This document shows, one piece after another, positions 63,336-64,000 of a stretch of DNA of 64,000 nt (positions are counted from its first letter, which is position 1; each line of letters begins with the position of its first letter). Origin of the DNA: Datnioides undecimradiatus (Eukaryota; Chordata; Actinopteri; Lobotiformes; Datnioididae). Location of the stretch: positions 930,001 to 994,000 of the forward strand of contig WARS01000012.1 of NCBI GenBank assembly GCA_008933995.1, given 5' to 3'. Under the pieces are notes generated by a model, which was given only the letters and a program-made list of their open reading frames with translations, had not been told where the DNA came from and did not search any database. Made by a program: the position numbers and the translations under genes.

Positions 63336-64000
63336 GCCCTTCAGCTTAAACAGTTTGATTTACTCACTAAATGCAGTAGAGCAGTGTCGTCTCGCTGTCC
63401 TGCTGCTGTCACAATCCAGATGACGGAGCGGCTGAGTTGACAAAAACGCTGATTCACTCATCATTTGTTGCTATTCACCCACACAATGAGCTCCACGAGC
63501 AGCAGGAAAACGCTCTTTTTGTTCAGTTTCTGTCCCCAGGTTTCGTCCGTCGGGCTTAGCAGACAATGTTCTGGAAAACTGTTTCATCTTCTTTGCGCGT
63601 TAAATGTCTAAATGTGTAGTTAATTATAATATTTAAACAAAAACACAATGCCAGGTCTCCCAGAAATAACGTAAATTCAGTGGACATTCGAGCAACCCAT
63701 TATGGACAACCGCTGTACATAAATGCAGGACACAGTATTAGTGTTTACATCACATCCTTTTAGCCAGTAACACCCTCATTGGCCTGTGTGGCACTGAGGT
63801 GTGCTGGTGTTCCTGTCAGGCAGCCTGCCTGACTGGGGTCAGCGCTGTGCTACCAAAGGTCAACCCCCCAGTAATTTGTTTTACCGCCGCCCCATCACCG
63901 TCCAAACACAGGGTGTCGTATCAAGTAAACCAATTATTATCTGACATGAATCGTGGAGCAGAGAGGTCCCACATGACCACTTCCTCTATTATTAGTAATG

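Larger units (their letters stand above)
51668..64000 (-). other. zmiz1: zmiz1 5' intron or upstream region
   Basis: More than 12 kb upstream of the start exon holds no supported coding exon. Non-coding first exons of zmiz1 are expected here or beyond the window; none can be placed with confidence because both exon ends must be guessed. The region has many (CA)n and (GA)n tracts, a CpG-rich patch near 57.8 kb and several AT-rich complex blocks. Confidence 0.7.

Overview
The window looks like vertebrate nuclear DNA, most likely from a teleost fish. It has multi-exon genes with GT-AG introns, long non-coding introns, many (CA)n microsatellites and a degenerate fish-type interspersed repeat. Three genes can be read with confidence: the 3' end of zcchc24 (+ strand), all of ppif (- strand) and every coding exon of zmiz1 (- strand). 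Human 10q22 carries the same neighbours in the same order (ZMIZ1, PPIF, ZCCHC24), so this is a conserved vertebrate synteny block seen in inverted orientation. I cannot tell which teleost duplicate (a or b) each gene is.

Layout. 1-7326: intron of zcchc24, no exon found. 7327-8199: the last two coding exons of zcchc24, then a 3'UTR that probably ends between about 8.3 and 9.3 kb. 9.3-9.8 kb: gap between convergent genes. 9.8-14.25 kb: ppif, six coding exons giving a complete 193-residue mitochondrial cyclophilin. 14.26-15.3 kb: ppif promoter and intergenic spacer. 15.3-18.85 kb: zmiz1 3'UTR of about 3.5 kb. 18,847-24,226: a tight cluster of 18 zmiz1 coding exons. 24.2-51.6 kb: three isolated N-terminal zmiz1 coding exons at 42.5, 46.1 and 51.6 kb, separated by large introns. 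51.67-64.0 kb: 5' intron or 5' non-coding region of zmiz1. The 21 coding exons join in frame to 1,077 codons plus stop, close to the roughly 1,067 residues of human ZMIZ1.

Roles. ZMIZ1 is a nuclear PIAS-like transcriptional co-regulator with an SP-RING zinc finger. PPIF is the mitochondrial-matrix peptidyl-prolyl isomerase (cyclophilin D) that regulates the permeability transition pore. ZCCHC24 is a small zinc-finger protein of unclear function. Nothing in the sequence suggests that the three act in one pathway; what links them is conserved gene order.

Main items for a second look: an exact 19-base Tn5 (Nextera) transposon mosaic end at 33,248-33,266, most likely sequencing-adapter residue in the assembly; a four-codon upstream ORF just before the zmiz1 start; a 19-residue glutamine run in the zmiz1 C-terminal region; a TCTCGCGAGA palindrome plus ETS site in the ppif promoter; an 84-nt uninterrupted purine tract; and several intronic blocks that read like conserved non-coding enhancers. 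I found no undescribed protein system. No tool or database was used; recalled human sequence features come from memory.
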